The notes beneath the pieces were generated by a model. That model worked only from the letters and a program-made list of their open reading frames with translations. It was not told the DNA's origin and ran no database searches. Shown here piece by piece: positions 1-7,964 of a stretch of 64,000 nucleotides of DNA (positions within the stretch are counted from its first letter, which is position 1; every line of letters starts with the position of its first letter). Location of the stretch: positions 1-64,000 of the forward strand of contig CAZGMJ010000016.1 in the NCBI GenBank assembly GCA_964526785.1, written 5' to 3'. The stretch comes from CAZGMJ01 sp964526785. Its GTDB lineage: Bacteria > Planctomycetota > Phycisphaerae > Sedimentisphaerales > Anaerobacaceae. The position numbers and the translations under genes were made by a program.

Positions 1-505
1 AAGCGTCTGCACGGTTGCGCTAATCGCCAACACTGTGTTGCTGCGCATCACGGGTGAGGCCGACCCGCCGGGACGCGTCTATAGGTGCCAACTCCATCGG
101 TAATAGTTGACTTGCAGGATAAAGCAGACGCAGCGGCCCTGGGGAGGACGTGGGTACTTACGGCGTCGGGGGAGGGCATAGAAAAGGGGATGCGGTTAGT
201 GACAGAGTCGGGGCGGAGGGGTAATTCGCACGACAGGGGTAAGGGCGTGTTCGGGTGGCAGATGTCTCGGCTGCACTTCGTTCCGCTCGACATGACAACG
301 GGGTGGATGTGGCGGGGAGCGGAGGAGGTTATGCGGTGGAGGTCGGTCGGCCGGGTGGTGGGCGTGCGCGTTCGGCGTTTCGACGCAAGCGTCTGCACGG
401 TCCCGCCATCGCCAACACTGTGTTGCTGCGCACCACAAGTTTGGCCGACCTGTCGGGGCGTGTCTATAGGGGTCAGCTCGGTCGGTTTAGTTGATTTGCA
501 GGATG
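1..505. repeat. pair of direct repeats (about 120 bp each)
   Basis: Bases 1-120 and 387-505 are recognisably the same sequence in the same orientation, offset by about 386 bases. Both begin AAGCGTCTGCACGG, share a CGCCAACACTGTGTTGCTGCGCA segment split by small changes, and end near TTGCAGGAT. The copies have diverged by point changes and small indels. I see no convincing gene in 1-486. A single copy of the ATGACA-type unit described at 870-2025 lies between the two copies, at about 259-296. Confidence 0.75.
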
Positions 506-696
506 ATGCCCGGCTTTAGATATCGTGAATTAATACGTGGGCTCGTGTTGATGTGGCGGCGCAGATGATTGTGGGTGTCGCTGTCGATCATGAACAGAAC
601 CTCGTCGATATAATTGCCGAACACGGACTTTTGCTGCAGGTTGTTCGAGCCGTCATACTCGGCCAATACGCGCCAGTTGGGGTTATAGTAAAGCAA
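487..696 (-). pseudogene. RHS-repeat core remnant
   Basis: The minus-strand reading contains a short stretch typical of the RHS repeat-associated core: YYNPNWRVLAEYDGS, then SVFGNYIDEVLFMIDSDT and HNH. In intact RHS/YD-repeat proteins this is followed by a Tyr-rich HDHLYSP-type block leading to the polymorphic C-terminal toxin. Here the similarity stops after HNH and the frame runs into unrelated sequence and a stop. There is no upstream YD-repeat body: a stop codon lies about 10 codons before the recognisable part. I read this as a fragment of a large surface or toxin-delivery protein gene that has been lost. Its 3' end overlaps the second direct-repeat copy at 387-505. Confidence 0.6.
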
Positions 697-869
697 GGTC
701 GCTTTAGCTGCAACGGAATCCTGGATTCATGGCAGGAATGAGCAAGTCCGGGAAGGCAAGGAGTCGCGATTCGAGTTGATGCGGGAGGAGGCGCTGGTGT
801 GCAGGGTTTCTGGCACAGGGGAGCATGTCGGTTCTTTTCGTTGGATGTTGAGGTCCCGGCTCGTTGGCC

Positions 870-2025
870 GGGATGACAGGGGTTGTGGCACTTGTGGGCA
901 TAGCTTCCTGGTCGGTGCGGATATCTCTCCGCTTTGTTCGTCCCGGCGGTGCGGGACTCACTTCGGTCGAGATGACACTATGCGCGGCGGTGGGGGGGCG
1001 GTTCGGAGGGGATTTCGTGCGATGTGAGTCAGGGCATGTTCGGGTAGCAGATTTCTCGACTGCGCTTCGCCCCAAGGGGCGAGCTGCGCTCGAAATGACA
1101 GACGGTGCGGGAAGTGCCGAGGCTCTGGCTTTCGGGGACGCGTCGGTTACTTTCGTTGGATGTTGAGGTCCCGGCTCGTTGGCCGGGATGACAGGGGGAA
1201 ATGAAAATGGAAAGTCGAGATTTGAAATTGGATGACAGGATAGGCGCCAGGATGCATGGTTTCTGCCCGACGGGGGCGCGTCGTTTTTTTCGTGGGATGT
1301 TGATGTCCCGGCGTCGCGGGACTCACTTCGGTCGAGATGACACTATGCGCGGCGGTGAGGGGGTCGGAGCGGAGGTATTTGGTGCGACGCAGGGTTTGGG
1401 CATGTTCGTGTAGCAGATTTCTCGACTGCGCTTCGCCTCAAGGGGCGAGCTGCGCTCGAAATGACAGGCGGCGCGGGACGTGCCGAGGTTCTGGCTTTCG
1501 GGGACGCGTCGGTTCTTTTCGTTGGATGTTGAGGTCGCGGCGGGGGGCCGGGATGACAGGGGTTGTGGCGGGTGCGGGCATAGCTTCCTGGTCGGAGGGG
1601 ATATCTCTCCGCTTCGTTCGTCCCGGCGTCGCGGGACTCACTTCGGTCGAGATGACACTATGCGCGGCGGTGAGGGGGTCGGAGCGGAGGTATTTGGTGC
1701 GACGCAGGGTTTGGGCATGTTCGTGTAGCAGATTTCTCGACTGCGCTTCGCCTCAAGGGGCGAGCTGCGCTCGAAATGACAGGCGGCGCGGGACGTGCCG
1801 AGGTTCTGGCTTTCGGGGACGCGTCGGTTGTTTTCGCTGGTTGTTGAGGTCCCGGCGGGGGGCCGGGATGACAGGGGGAAATGAAAATGGAAAGTCGAGA
1901 TTTGAAATTGGATGACAGGATAGGCGCCAAGATGCATGGTTTCTGCCCGACGGGGGCGCGTCGGTTCTATGCGTGGGATGTTGAGGTCCCGGCGGCGCGG
2001 GACTCGCTTCGGTCGAGATGACACT
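870..2025. repeat. higher-order array of ATGACA-ending palindromic units
   Basis: Thirteen short units, each ending in ATGACA, end near 878, 977, 1100, 1193, 1237, 1342, 1466, 1558, 1657, 1781, 1873, 1917 and 2023. Four unit types are visible. Type A starts GATTTCTCGACTGCGCTTCG and ends GCTCGAAATGACA. Type B carries GTCCCG...CGGGAC and ends TCGGTCGAGATGACA. Type C carries a CCCGGC/GCCGGG hairpin. Type D is short and AT-richer, containing GAGATTTGAAATTGG. The order is C-B-A-C-D-B-A-C-B-A-C-D-B, so spacings repeat (about 99, 124, 92, or 92+44+105). The larger periods are about 315 and 365 bases. Open frames running through the array are by-products of the repeat, not genes. Confidence 0.85.
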
Positions 2026-2182
2026 ATGCGCGGTGCGGACAGAGTCAAGAAGAGAAGTCAAGAACTCGAGGAGGCGAGAGTTGATGAGGGGACTTGAAGG
2101 TTTGGCTGAGTCGGTTTTGGGAGCCGTCCCCTGGGCGTTAAGGAGAATTGAGAGTCGATTTTTGGGAATACGCGGGGGCATG

Positions 2183-2211
2183 TTGATTCTGTGATCGTGG
2201 GTCGTTATATT
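2183..2211 (+). promoter_or_regulatory. predicted sigma70-type promoter
   Basis: TTGATT at 2183-2188 and TATATT at 2206-2211 are separated by 17 bases. They would start transcription near 2218, just upstream of the gene at 2288, and just past the repeat array. This also argues against translation starting as early as 2210. Confidence 0.45.
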
Positions 2212-2287
2212 GTTGCAGGAGAGGCATCGTTTCGATATTCTACGGCGGGGAATGTGCAGTTTCGACCGTAAAGACGGGGCAGAAGCA

Positions 2288-3319
2288 ATGCGCACGAAGG
2301 TTGAGAGACGTTTGGGATTGTGGGTGATTGGGGCGATTGCCGGTGCGATCGTACTGGTTGTTGTCTTTGCGCTGCTGTACGGGCCGGCGGAGTCGGGGGT
2401 AGGAAGTGATGCGGGACGGGCGGTGGAGGATTCGAATCTTCCGAGGCTTTTCAGTTCGGCGGCATCAAGCAACTGGCCGGGTCAATCATTGCCTGAAATC
2501 GAACTTCTGGTTGCACTGCCCGAGATGCCGGAGAAGATAATGGTGTACAAGCAGGTGTTTCCCGAGCCGCTGACAGAAGCCGATGCGTGGCGCATGGCGC
2601 AGGAGTATTTCGGAGTGCCTGGGAATGCAACCGTAATACACAGGGAAGGCTCGAATTACATTCGGTTAAAAGCCGAGACACACTTGTTCGAGCTGGACAA
2701 GCGCCGGGGCTGGTTCAATTGCGCGATGTATTCGCATAGTTATACAAGCAAGAAGAAGAGGCGCGAGGACTACCCTTCAGATGCAGAATGTAAACAAATC
2801 GCAATCGATTTTTTGAATAAGCGAGGCCTAAAATCTGATGATGCCCGGCTCACCAGGGTCATAGACAACACCGGTGCCGGTTTTATAACTGTTCGGTTCA
2901 CCCAAGTCATTGGAGGGTATGGATGCCGAGGCCCTGCGGGATCCATGTTGCTAGATATCAATCCAGATGGTAAGATTGTCACGATGGGAAAGCAGTGGAT
3001 AACTGTTGAGCCATTAAATGAATATCCGACGAAGACGGCAGAGAAAGCACTTGACGAGATTAAACGTGGCGAGGGACTATTCTCAAACGTGACACGCGGG
3101 GCAACAATAAGAATACGAGATCTGCATGTTTTGTACAACGTGAACACGGATGGGTACGTTGAACCGCTTTACAGTCTTGATTACAGTACGTCCGACGGGT
3201 TGCGATATGTTGTGGTTCCGGCCATTCTACAGGATTTTCTACTGACCCCTGAAGAGATGCAGGAACAGATGCGGCGAGAATGGGAGCAGTACCACGAATT
3301 GCGAGGCCGGGAGGAATGA
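2288..3319 (+). CDS. membrane-anchored hypothetical protein
   Basis: The product is 343 residues. The N-terminus is basic (MRTKVERR) and is followed by one hydrophobic segment at about residues 10-31, so the rest should lie outside the cytoplasmic membrane. The exported part looks like two similar alpha/beta lobes, with a WRMAQEYFGVPG stretch and a C-terminal YVEPLYSLDY region. This arrangement is reminiscent of PepSY or YycH/YycI-like periplasmic modules, but the resemblance is weak. I chose the ATG at 2288 because the membrane anchor follows directly; the frame is open upstream to 2210. The gene is monocistronic as far as can be seen. Function unknown. Confidence 0.75.
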   Translation: MRTKVERRLGLWVIGAIAGAIVLVVVFALLYGPAESGVGSDAGRAVEDSNLPRLFSSAASSNWPGQSLPEIELLVALPEMPEKIMVYKQVFPEPLTEADAWRMAQEYFGVPGNATVIHREGSNYIRLKAETHLFELDKRRGWFNCAMYSHSYTSKKKRREDYPSDAECKQIAIDFLNKRGLKSDDARLTRVIDNTGAGFITVRFTQVIGGYGCRGPAGSMLLDINPDGKIVTMGKQWITVEPLNEYPTKTAEKALDEIKRGEGLFSNVTRGATIRIRDLHVLYNVNTDGYVEPLYSLDYSTSDGLRYVVVPAILQDFLLTPEEMQEQMRREWEQYHELRGREE

Positions 3320-3451
3320 CCCGGTTTGTTCCGGTTTGAAGGTTCTGGATGTGGTATGAGGCGGGCATGCGGAGGTGTGCTGTTGAGCGGGGTTGCGGGT
3401 ATGGTGCGGATTGGTTAGGATGCGGGGGTGGGTATATTGAAAGGAATCGCT

Positions 3452-3943
3452 ATGCGAATCGGCATTATTTCGGACAGTCACGACCATCACGAGAACGTAC
3501 GGGCGGCGGTGGCGCTGCTGCAGAAGCACGCGGTTGAGACGGTTCTGCACGGGGGCGACATTGTTTCGCCTTTTACGGCCAAGGCGTTCAGCGACGTGGG
3601 GGCAAAGTTCATTGCGGTGTACGGCAATAACGACGGCGAGAAGCTGTTTCTGCGGTCCACGATCGACGGTTTCGGCGGCGAGATTCATCCGTACTGCTAC
3701 AAGGGGACGCTCGGCGGCAAGCGCGTTTTTATGACGCATACGCAGCACGATATCGAGGAGGTGGCGGCCAGCGGGATGCACGATATCGTGGTGTACGGGC
3801 ATACGCACAAGCAGGATATTCGGCGGGTGGGGCGGACGCTGGTGATCAATCCGGGCGAGTCCACCGACTGGATCACGGGGCAGGGGCATCTGGTTATCCT
3901 CGATACCGAGACGATGGAGACGACGGTGGAGAAGATCAACTGA
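3452..3943 (+). CDS. YfcE-type metallophosphoesterase
   Basis: A 163-residue single-domain calcineurin-like phosphoesterase of the MJ0936/YfcE type. The metal-binding blocks are all present in order: DSHDHH at the N-terminus, GGDIV, GNND, a TH pair around HTQHD, and a closing YGHTHK. The family hydrolyses phosphodiesters with Mn or similar divalent metals; the physiological substrate is usually unknown. AAAGGA at about 3440-3445 supports the ATG at 3452 rather than the alternative start at 3428. Length is normal for the family and there is no signal peptide, so it is cytoplasmic. The convergent minus-strand operon begins 60 bases downstream. Confidence 0.9.
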   Translation: MRIGIISDSHDHHENVRAAVALLQKHAVETVLHGGDIVSPFTAKAFSDVGAKFIAVYGNNDGEKLFLRSTIDGFGGEIHPYCYKGTLGGKRVFMTHTQHDIEEVAASGMHDIVVYGHTHKQDIRRVGRTLVINPGESTDWITGQGHLVILDTETMETTVEKIN

Positions 3944-4003
3944 GGCCGGGGACTGCGGCCGGGGCCGGCGGCGGTAGGGGGTGTTTCGCGGCAAGAGCGG
4001 GGG

Positions 4004-4273
4004 CTATCGTTTGTGTCTGTCGGATCTGCGGATGGTGCGGTAGTCGACATAGGCGACGTAGGCGATGGTCAGGGCCATGGCGGCGATGATGGCGTGGGGC
4101 AGCGAGAGGTTGACGGCGAGCATGAGGGCGAGCAGGAAGAAGAATGCTGCGACGCCGCGGATGTCCTCGTTGTTCTTGTCGAGCTTCTTTTCGATTGCGT
4201 CGAGGCGGGCGCGAAGGGCTTCGAGGTCCTGTTGTTTGTGGTCGTTCGAGCGTCCTGCGTTGTCTGCGGCCAT
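4004..4273 (-). CDS. small coiled-coil membrane protein
   Basis: An 89-residue protein. Residues about 14-36 form a charged heptad-like helix (LEALRARLDAIEKKLDKNN). Two hydrophobic segments follow, at about 42-58 and 61-77, and the tail is basic (RRSDRHKR). GGAAAGGA precedes the ATG at 4273. It is the last gene of a minus-strand run behind the DUF6807 protein, 30 bases downstream of it. No family is recognised; a small oligomeric inner-membrane protein is the most that can be said. Confidence 0.7.
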   Translation of the reverse strand: MAADNAGRSNDHKQQDLEALRARLDAIEKKLDKNNEDIRGVAAFFFLLALMLAVNLSLPHAIIAAMALTIAYVAYVDYRTIRRSDRHKR

Positions 4274-4303
4274 GGGGCGTCCTTTCCAGGGGCTGTGCGT
4301 TTG

Positions 4304-5254
4304 TTAGCGGGCCTGTTTCGTTTTGGGCGGCTGGCACGGCGTGCGGCGGTATGCATCGTAGATTTCTTTTATTCCGGCTCGATCGGTGTCGCCGGCGTGG
4401 ACCACGACGCGATAGCACAGGGGCAGGATGTCGCCCCGGGCCATGTGGAACTTGCCGCCGTCGAGCCAGTACATGGGGGTGGGTGAGAAGAAGCCGTAGT
4501 CGCGCGTGAACCATTTGCTGGGGAACCAGCGGTTGGACGGGTGCTGGAGGATGGCGATGCCTTCGGTGCAGCCGTCGCGGGTTCCGTAGTAGTCGCACCA
4601 GGGGGAGGCGACGCCCCAAGTGCCTTTTTCGCCTTTGTCGCCGCGGGCGTTGACGAGGGCGCCGCCGGATTTGACGCTGAGGGCGGGGACAACGCGGGCG
4701 GAGAAGAGCGAGTGGTTTGTCTTGAGGATTTCGATCTCGGTCAGGGCTTCGAGGGCGATGGCGAAGTCGATGATGCGGGTGTTGCGGTCGGGAGCGGTGA
4801 TGGTGACGCGGCGGTGGTCGCGGATGATGGGGTCTTTGTCCGGCTGTTTCCAGAGGCACGTGTCGGCGATGATGATTTGCGGGCCGGAATCTTCGACGAG
4901 CCGCGGACCCTGGGAGAGTATCTGGCCGCGTTTGTTGACGTCCTGCCAGTAGTTGCCGCCGTTGACGCGGTCGCAGCCGAAGAAGAGGGAATGGTGGTGC
5001 GGATAGGGTTCGGAGGTTTCCGTCGTGACCGACTTGTTCGAGGCGGGGCCGTTGACGGGCCAGAAGTAGGGGTATTTCTGGGAGTGGTCGAACTTGTAGC
5101 AGGTGACGAGTTTGCCGTCGATTGTTACGGATACTTTGTCGGACTCGAGCTTTGCGGCCAGGTCGAGCGATCCGGCGTGGGATGCGGTCGAGGCGAGAAG
5201 GGCGATCAGGGTAGTGGTCAGGATGATGCGTGTGATTTGCGTTCTGCCGAGCAT
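4304..5254 (-). CDS. secreted DUF6807 (PmoA-like) protein
   Basis: The product has 316 residues with a cleavable signal peptide (hydrophobic stretch to about residue 27, ASHAG). The mature part shows features of the DUF6807 family, often labelled methane oxygenase PmoA though unrelated to methane oxidation: YPYFWPVNGP near residue 65, a PHHHSLFFG block near residue 86, and GILQHPSN-like and FSPTPMYWL blocks toward the C-terminus. In Planctomycetota and Bacteroidota these proteins sit with sugar oxidoreductases and DUF1080 proteins in glycoside-degradation clusters. Here it follows a Tat-exported Gfo/Idh/MocA oxidoreductase by 54 bases, probably in one operon. AAAGGA lies just upstream of the ATG. 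The biochemical role is not certain. Confidence 0.8.
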   Translation of the reverse strand: MLGRTQITRIILTTTLIALLASTASHAGSLDLAAKLESDKVSVTIDGKLVTCYKFDHSQKYPYFWPVNGPASNKSVTTETSEPYPHHHSLFFGCDRVNGGNYWQDVNKRGQILSQGPRLVEDSGPQIIIADTCLWKQPDKDPIIRDHRRVTITAPDRNTRIIDFAIALEALTEIEILKTNHSLFSARVVPALSVKSGGALVNARGDKGEKGTWGVASPWCDYYGTRDGCTEGIAILQHPSNRWFPSKWFTRDYGFFSPTPMYWLDGGKFHMARGDILPLCYRVVVHAGDTDRAGIKEIYDAYRRTPCQPPKTKQAR

Positions 5255-5308
5255 GTTGTTTCCTTTCGTCGTTGCGTAAGGGCGGCGGCCGGCGGGCTAT
5301 GCGTTAGT

Positions 5309-6655
5309 TCATGCGCGCCACGGGCTGCGTCTGGGTCTGAAGAGCATTCGATTGGCCTGCTGGTCGTTGAGGAACGTTTCCTTTTCGGGGTCCCATCGGA
5401 GCTTTCGCTGGAGCTGCATGGCGATGTCGCCGAGGAGGCAGACCGAGCAGGAGCGGTGGGCGACTTCGGCGGGGGCGACGGTGGGTTGTCGCGATTTGAT
5501 GCAGTCGAGCCAGTTCTGTTTGTGGTTGTTGCTGACGTACAGGTGTGTTTCGTCGGGTTTTGTGGTTGCATCGAGCAGGGATTTGGGGTTGGCGTCGATG
5601 TGGCCGCGGCGGACGTAGACCCAGCCGTCTGTGCCTTCGAAGAGCACGCCCTGTTTATTCTCGCGGTTGTCGGCGCAGGTGACTTTGACGCCGTTGGCGT
5701 AGGTGTATTCGATGTGGAAGCGGCCGTGGACGTCCCAGAGGCCGTCGGCGGGGAATTCGGCGGCGCCTTCCATTTCGACCGGACCGGTGTATTCGGTTCC
5801 CATGCCCCACTGGGCGATGTCGTTGTGGTGGCTGCCCCAGCCGGTGATCATGCCGGCGCCGTAGTCGCGGATTCTCAGCCAGCCGGGTCGGCCGTAGCCG
5901 CTTTGCGGGTGGACGCGTTTTTCGGTGTATGGTGCGTAGGGGGCGGGGCCGAGCCACATGTCGTAGTCGAGTTCTTTCGGTACGGGCATGACGGGTTGGG
6001 GAGTTGTTCCGGGGTCGGTGCCGAAGCCGACTTTGACGGATTTGAGTTCGCCGATTCGCTGGTTGCGGACGAGTTCGCAGGCTTTGCGGAATCGTGCATC
6101 GGAGCGCTGCTGGCTGCCGACGAGAAAGACGCGATTGTAGCGTTTGATTGCATCGGAGACTTCGCGTCCTTCGCGGATGGTGAGGGAGAGCGGTTTCTGC
6201 ATGAAGATGTCTTTGCCGGCTTTGGCGGCGGCGATGGCGGGCAGGGCGTGCCAGTGGTCCGGCGTGACGACCATGACGGCGTCGATATCTTTGCGGGCGA
6301 TGACGTCGCGCCAGTCGCGGTAGCCTGCACAGCCGTCGTAGGCGCCGGCGGACATCTGCTCGGCGTACCGGCTCTGGACGGTTTGTTTGGCGCGGGCGAT
6401 GCGGTTGGTGTCCACGTCACAGACGGCGACGACGCGGGCCTCTTCGAATCCGAGTATCTCCCGCAGATCGCCCATTCCCATACGGCCGACGCCGATGGCG
6501 CCGATGGTGATTCGGCTGCTCGGCGCGGCAGCTCCGAATACGGAGGAAGGTACAATGGCGGGCACTGCGACGGCCGTACCGACGAGGCCGGCGGCGCGAG
6601 TGAGGAACGTTCGGCGGCTGATGTGTGTTGCGTTGCTGATTGTCTTGCGATTCAT
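5309..6655 (-). CDS. Tat-exported Gfo/Idh/MocA family oxidoreductase
   Basis: The 448-residue protein begins with a twin-arginine signal (SRRTFLTRAAG at residues 13-23) followed by an Ala/Val-rich stretch. The Rossmann NAD(P) motif GAIGVGRMGMGD follows at about residue 53, and the dinucleotide domain includes VVAVCDVD. The family EKP-type motif appears as QKPLS (residues about 154-158), with Gln in place of Glu. The C-terminal half is the substrate-binding GFO_IDH_MocA_C domain (GWGSHHNDIAQWG). Tat export implies that it folds with its cofactor before export. Members of this exported group are often GH109-like or sugar-oxidising. It is the first gene of a three-gene minus-strand run. The plus-strand reading across this gene is an antisense artefact. 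Confidence 0.9.
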   Translation of the reverse strand: MNRKTISNATHISRRTFLTRAAGLVGTAVAVPAIVPSSVFGAAAPSSRITIGAIGVGRMGMGDLREILGFEEARVVAVCDVDTNRIARAKQTVQSRYAEQMSAGAYDGCAGYRDWRDVIARKDIDAVMVVTPDHWHALPAIAAAKAGKDIFMQKPLSLTIREGREVSDAIKRYNRVFLVGSQQRSDARFRKACELVRNQRIGELKSVKVGFGTDPGTTPQPVMPVPKELDYDMWLGPAPYAPYTEKRVHPQSGYGRPGWLRIRDYGAGMITGWGSHHNDIAQWGMGTEYTGPVEMEGAAEFPADGLWDVHGRFHIEYTYANGVKVTCADNRENKQGVLFEGTDGWVYVRRGHIDANPKSLLDATTKPDETHLYVSNNHKQNWLDCIKSRQPTVAPAEVAHRSCSVCLLGDIAMQLQRKLRWDPEKETFLNDQQANRMLFRPRRSPWRA

Positions 6656-7037
6656 ATTTTGTCCACCTTGCTATTGGTTGTCGGCTTGCGCGGTGCGTGC
6701 GGATTTCGGTTCAATACTGCCTGGAGCGAGCAGCGCGGCTGCGACGGTGCGGCTGTGTGTGCCGGACAGCGGCGCGGAGCATGTTCCATTCACAGGGCAG
6801 TCGTTCGATTTGACGGCATCGTCTCGTTTCATAATGACCAGAAGGTTCGTGGTATTGCGCTTTGTCATCGGCGCAAATGATATCAAAGCTGGGGGGCGTG
6901 GGCAACGTGATTTTCCTTGCCCGGCGGGGTGTCCTCGTTTATGCTGAGGGGGTCAACTGCCCACGGTTGCAGGGTGTGTGCATAGACAGTTGCCCGTCAC
7001 GACGTGGGCTGAGCGGGCGTTTTGAGGAGAACCAGAC
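6656..7037. other. divergent intergenic region
   Basis: This 382-base gap separates the divergent starts at 6655 (minus) and 7038 (plus), so promoters for both directions should lie here. I see no strong consensus pair and no convincing gene. GAGGAG at about 7023-7028 is the ribosome binding site of the plus-strand gene. Confidence 0.5.
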
Positions 7038-7874
7038 ATGACGGACAGAAAGACCGACAGACGGCAGTTGTTGCAGGCGGCGGGTATTGCAGCGGTGGCA
7101 TCGGCGGTTGGAGTGACGCAGGGGGCATCGGGGGACGCCCGGAAGCATAAACTGAAGTTGGGCCTTGCGTCGTATTCGCTGCGAAAGTTCAGCCTGGATG
7201 AAACACTCGATATGACCAAGCGGGTCGGGCTCGAGTACATCGCGTTCAAGAGCTTTCATCTGCCTCTGGACAGCGATGCGGAGCATATTCACGAGGTGGT
7301 GGACAAAGTGAAGCAAGCGGGGCTGAAGCTGTACGGCGGGGGCGTGATTTCCATGCGGAACGAGGAGCAGGTGCAGCAGGCTTTCGATTATGCGAAGGCG
7401 GCGGGGATGCAGGTGATCATCGGAGTGCCGGGTCCGAATGTGCTGGATCTGGTGGAGAAGAAGGTACGGCAGTACGACATCAAGGTGGCCATTCACAACC
7501 ACGGGCCGGGCGACAAGACGTATCCGACGCCGGGGATTGCGTACGAGAAGATCAAGGGGCTGGATCAACGCATCGGTCTGTGCAACGATATCGGTCATAC
7601 GAAGCGATACGGCGCGGATCCTGTGACGTCCATAGAGAAGTACGCCGAACGGTTGCACGACGTCCATCTGAAAGACGTTACCGAAGCGACGGCGAAGGGA
7701 CACGGCTGCGAGATCGGGCGGGGCGTGATCGACATTCCGCAGGTGATTCGCACGCTGATGCAGATTCGATTCGACGGCGTGGCTTCGCTCGAATATGAAA
7801 AAGACGCGAACGATCCTCTGGCGGGCCTTGCCGAATCCGTGGGCTACGTCAAGGGCGTTATTGCGGCGGTGTGA
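7038..7874 (+). CDS. sugar isomerase/epimerase-like TIM barrel protein
   Basis: A 278-residue xylose-isomerase-like TIM barrel (AP endonuclease 2 fold). A Tat-like leader (DRRQLLQAAGIAAVAS, residues 8-23) suggests export. Metal-site blocks are visible: VAIHNHGPG, LCNDIGHTKR, VHLKDV, and the closing SLEYEKDA. The spacing is that of two-histidine/two-acid metal-dependent isomerases or epimerases. GAGGAG lies upstream of the ATG. The family includes sugar-phosphate isomerases but also enzymes that act on 3-keto glycosides. An exported form cannot use the usual cytosolic phosphosugars, so a free sugar or glycoside is more likely. The next gene is a glycosyltransferase 90 bases on. Confidence 0.85.
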   Translation: MTDRKTDRRQLLQAAGIAAVASAVGVTQGASGDARKHKLKLGLASYSLRKFSLDETLDMTKRVGLEYIAFKSFHLPLDSDAEHIHEVVDKVKQAGLKLYGGGVISMRNEEQVQQAFDYAKAAGMQVIIGVPGPNVLDLVEKKVRQYDIKVAIHNHGPGDKTYPTPGIAYEKIKGLDQRIGLCNDIGHTKRYGADPVTSIEKYAERLHDVHLKDVTEATAKGHGCEIGRGVIDIPQVIRTLMQIRFDGVASLEYEKDANDPLAGLAESVGYVKGVIAAV

Positions 7875-7964
7875 CGCGTTTCGTCGGCCGGGCGAACTGC
7901 CGGGCCGCAAGATTGCAGGGTTGGTGGGATTGTGGTCGACGAGCCTGGTTGAAAGGGGTTGGGT

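Noticed and set aside
870..2025. Possible CRISPR array
   Set aside because: The repeat units are of four types, spacers are not unique, and unit spacing is 44-124 bases; no cas genes are near.
1337..2472. Long open frames on both strands through the repeat array (192 and 239 codons)
   Set aside because: They are translations of the ATGACA-type repeats with repeated Pro/Arg/Ser-rich text and no ribosome binding site; the minus-strand one also overlaps the gene at 2288.
4541..6880. 779-codon plus-strand open frame
   Set aside because: It lies antisense across two well-supported genes (DUF6807 protein and Tat oxidoreductase), is Gly/Val/Asp-rich in the way antisense frames are in GC-rich DNA, and has no domain.
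7886..7909. GC-rich hairpin after the isomerase-like gene as a terminator
   Set aside because: A good stem can form but no T run follows on either strand.
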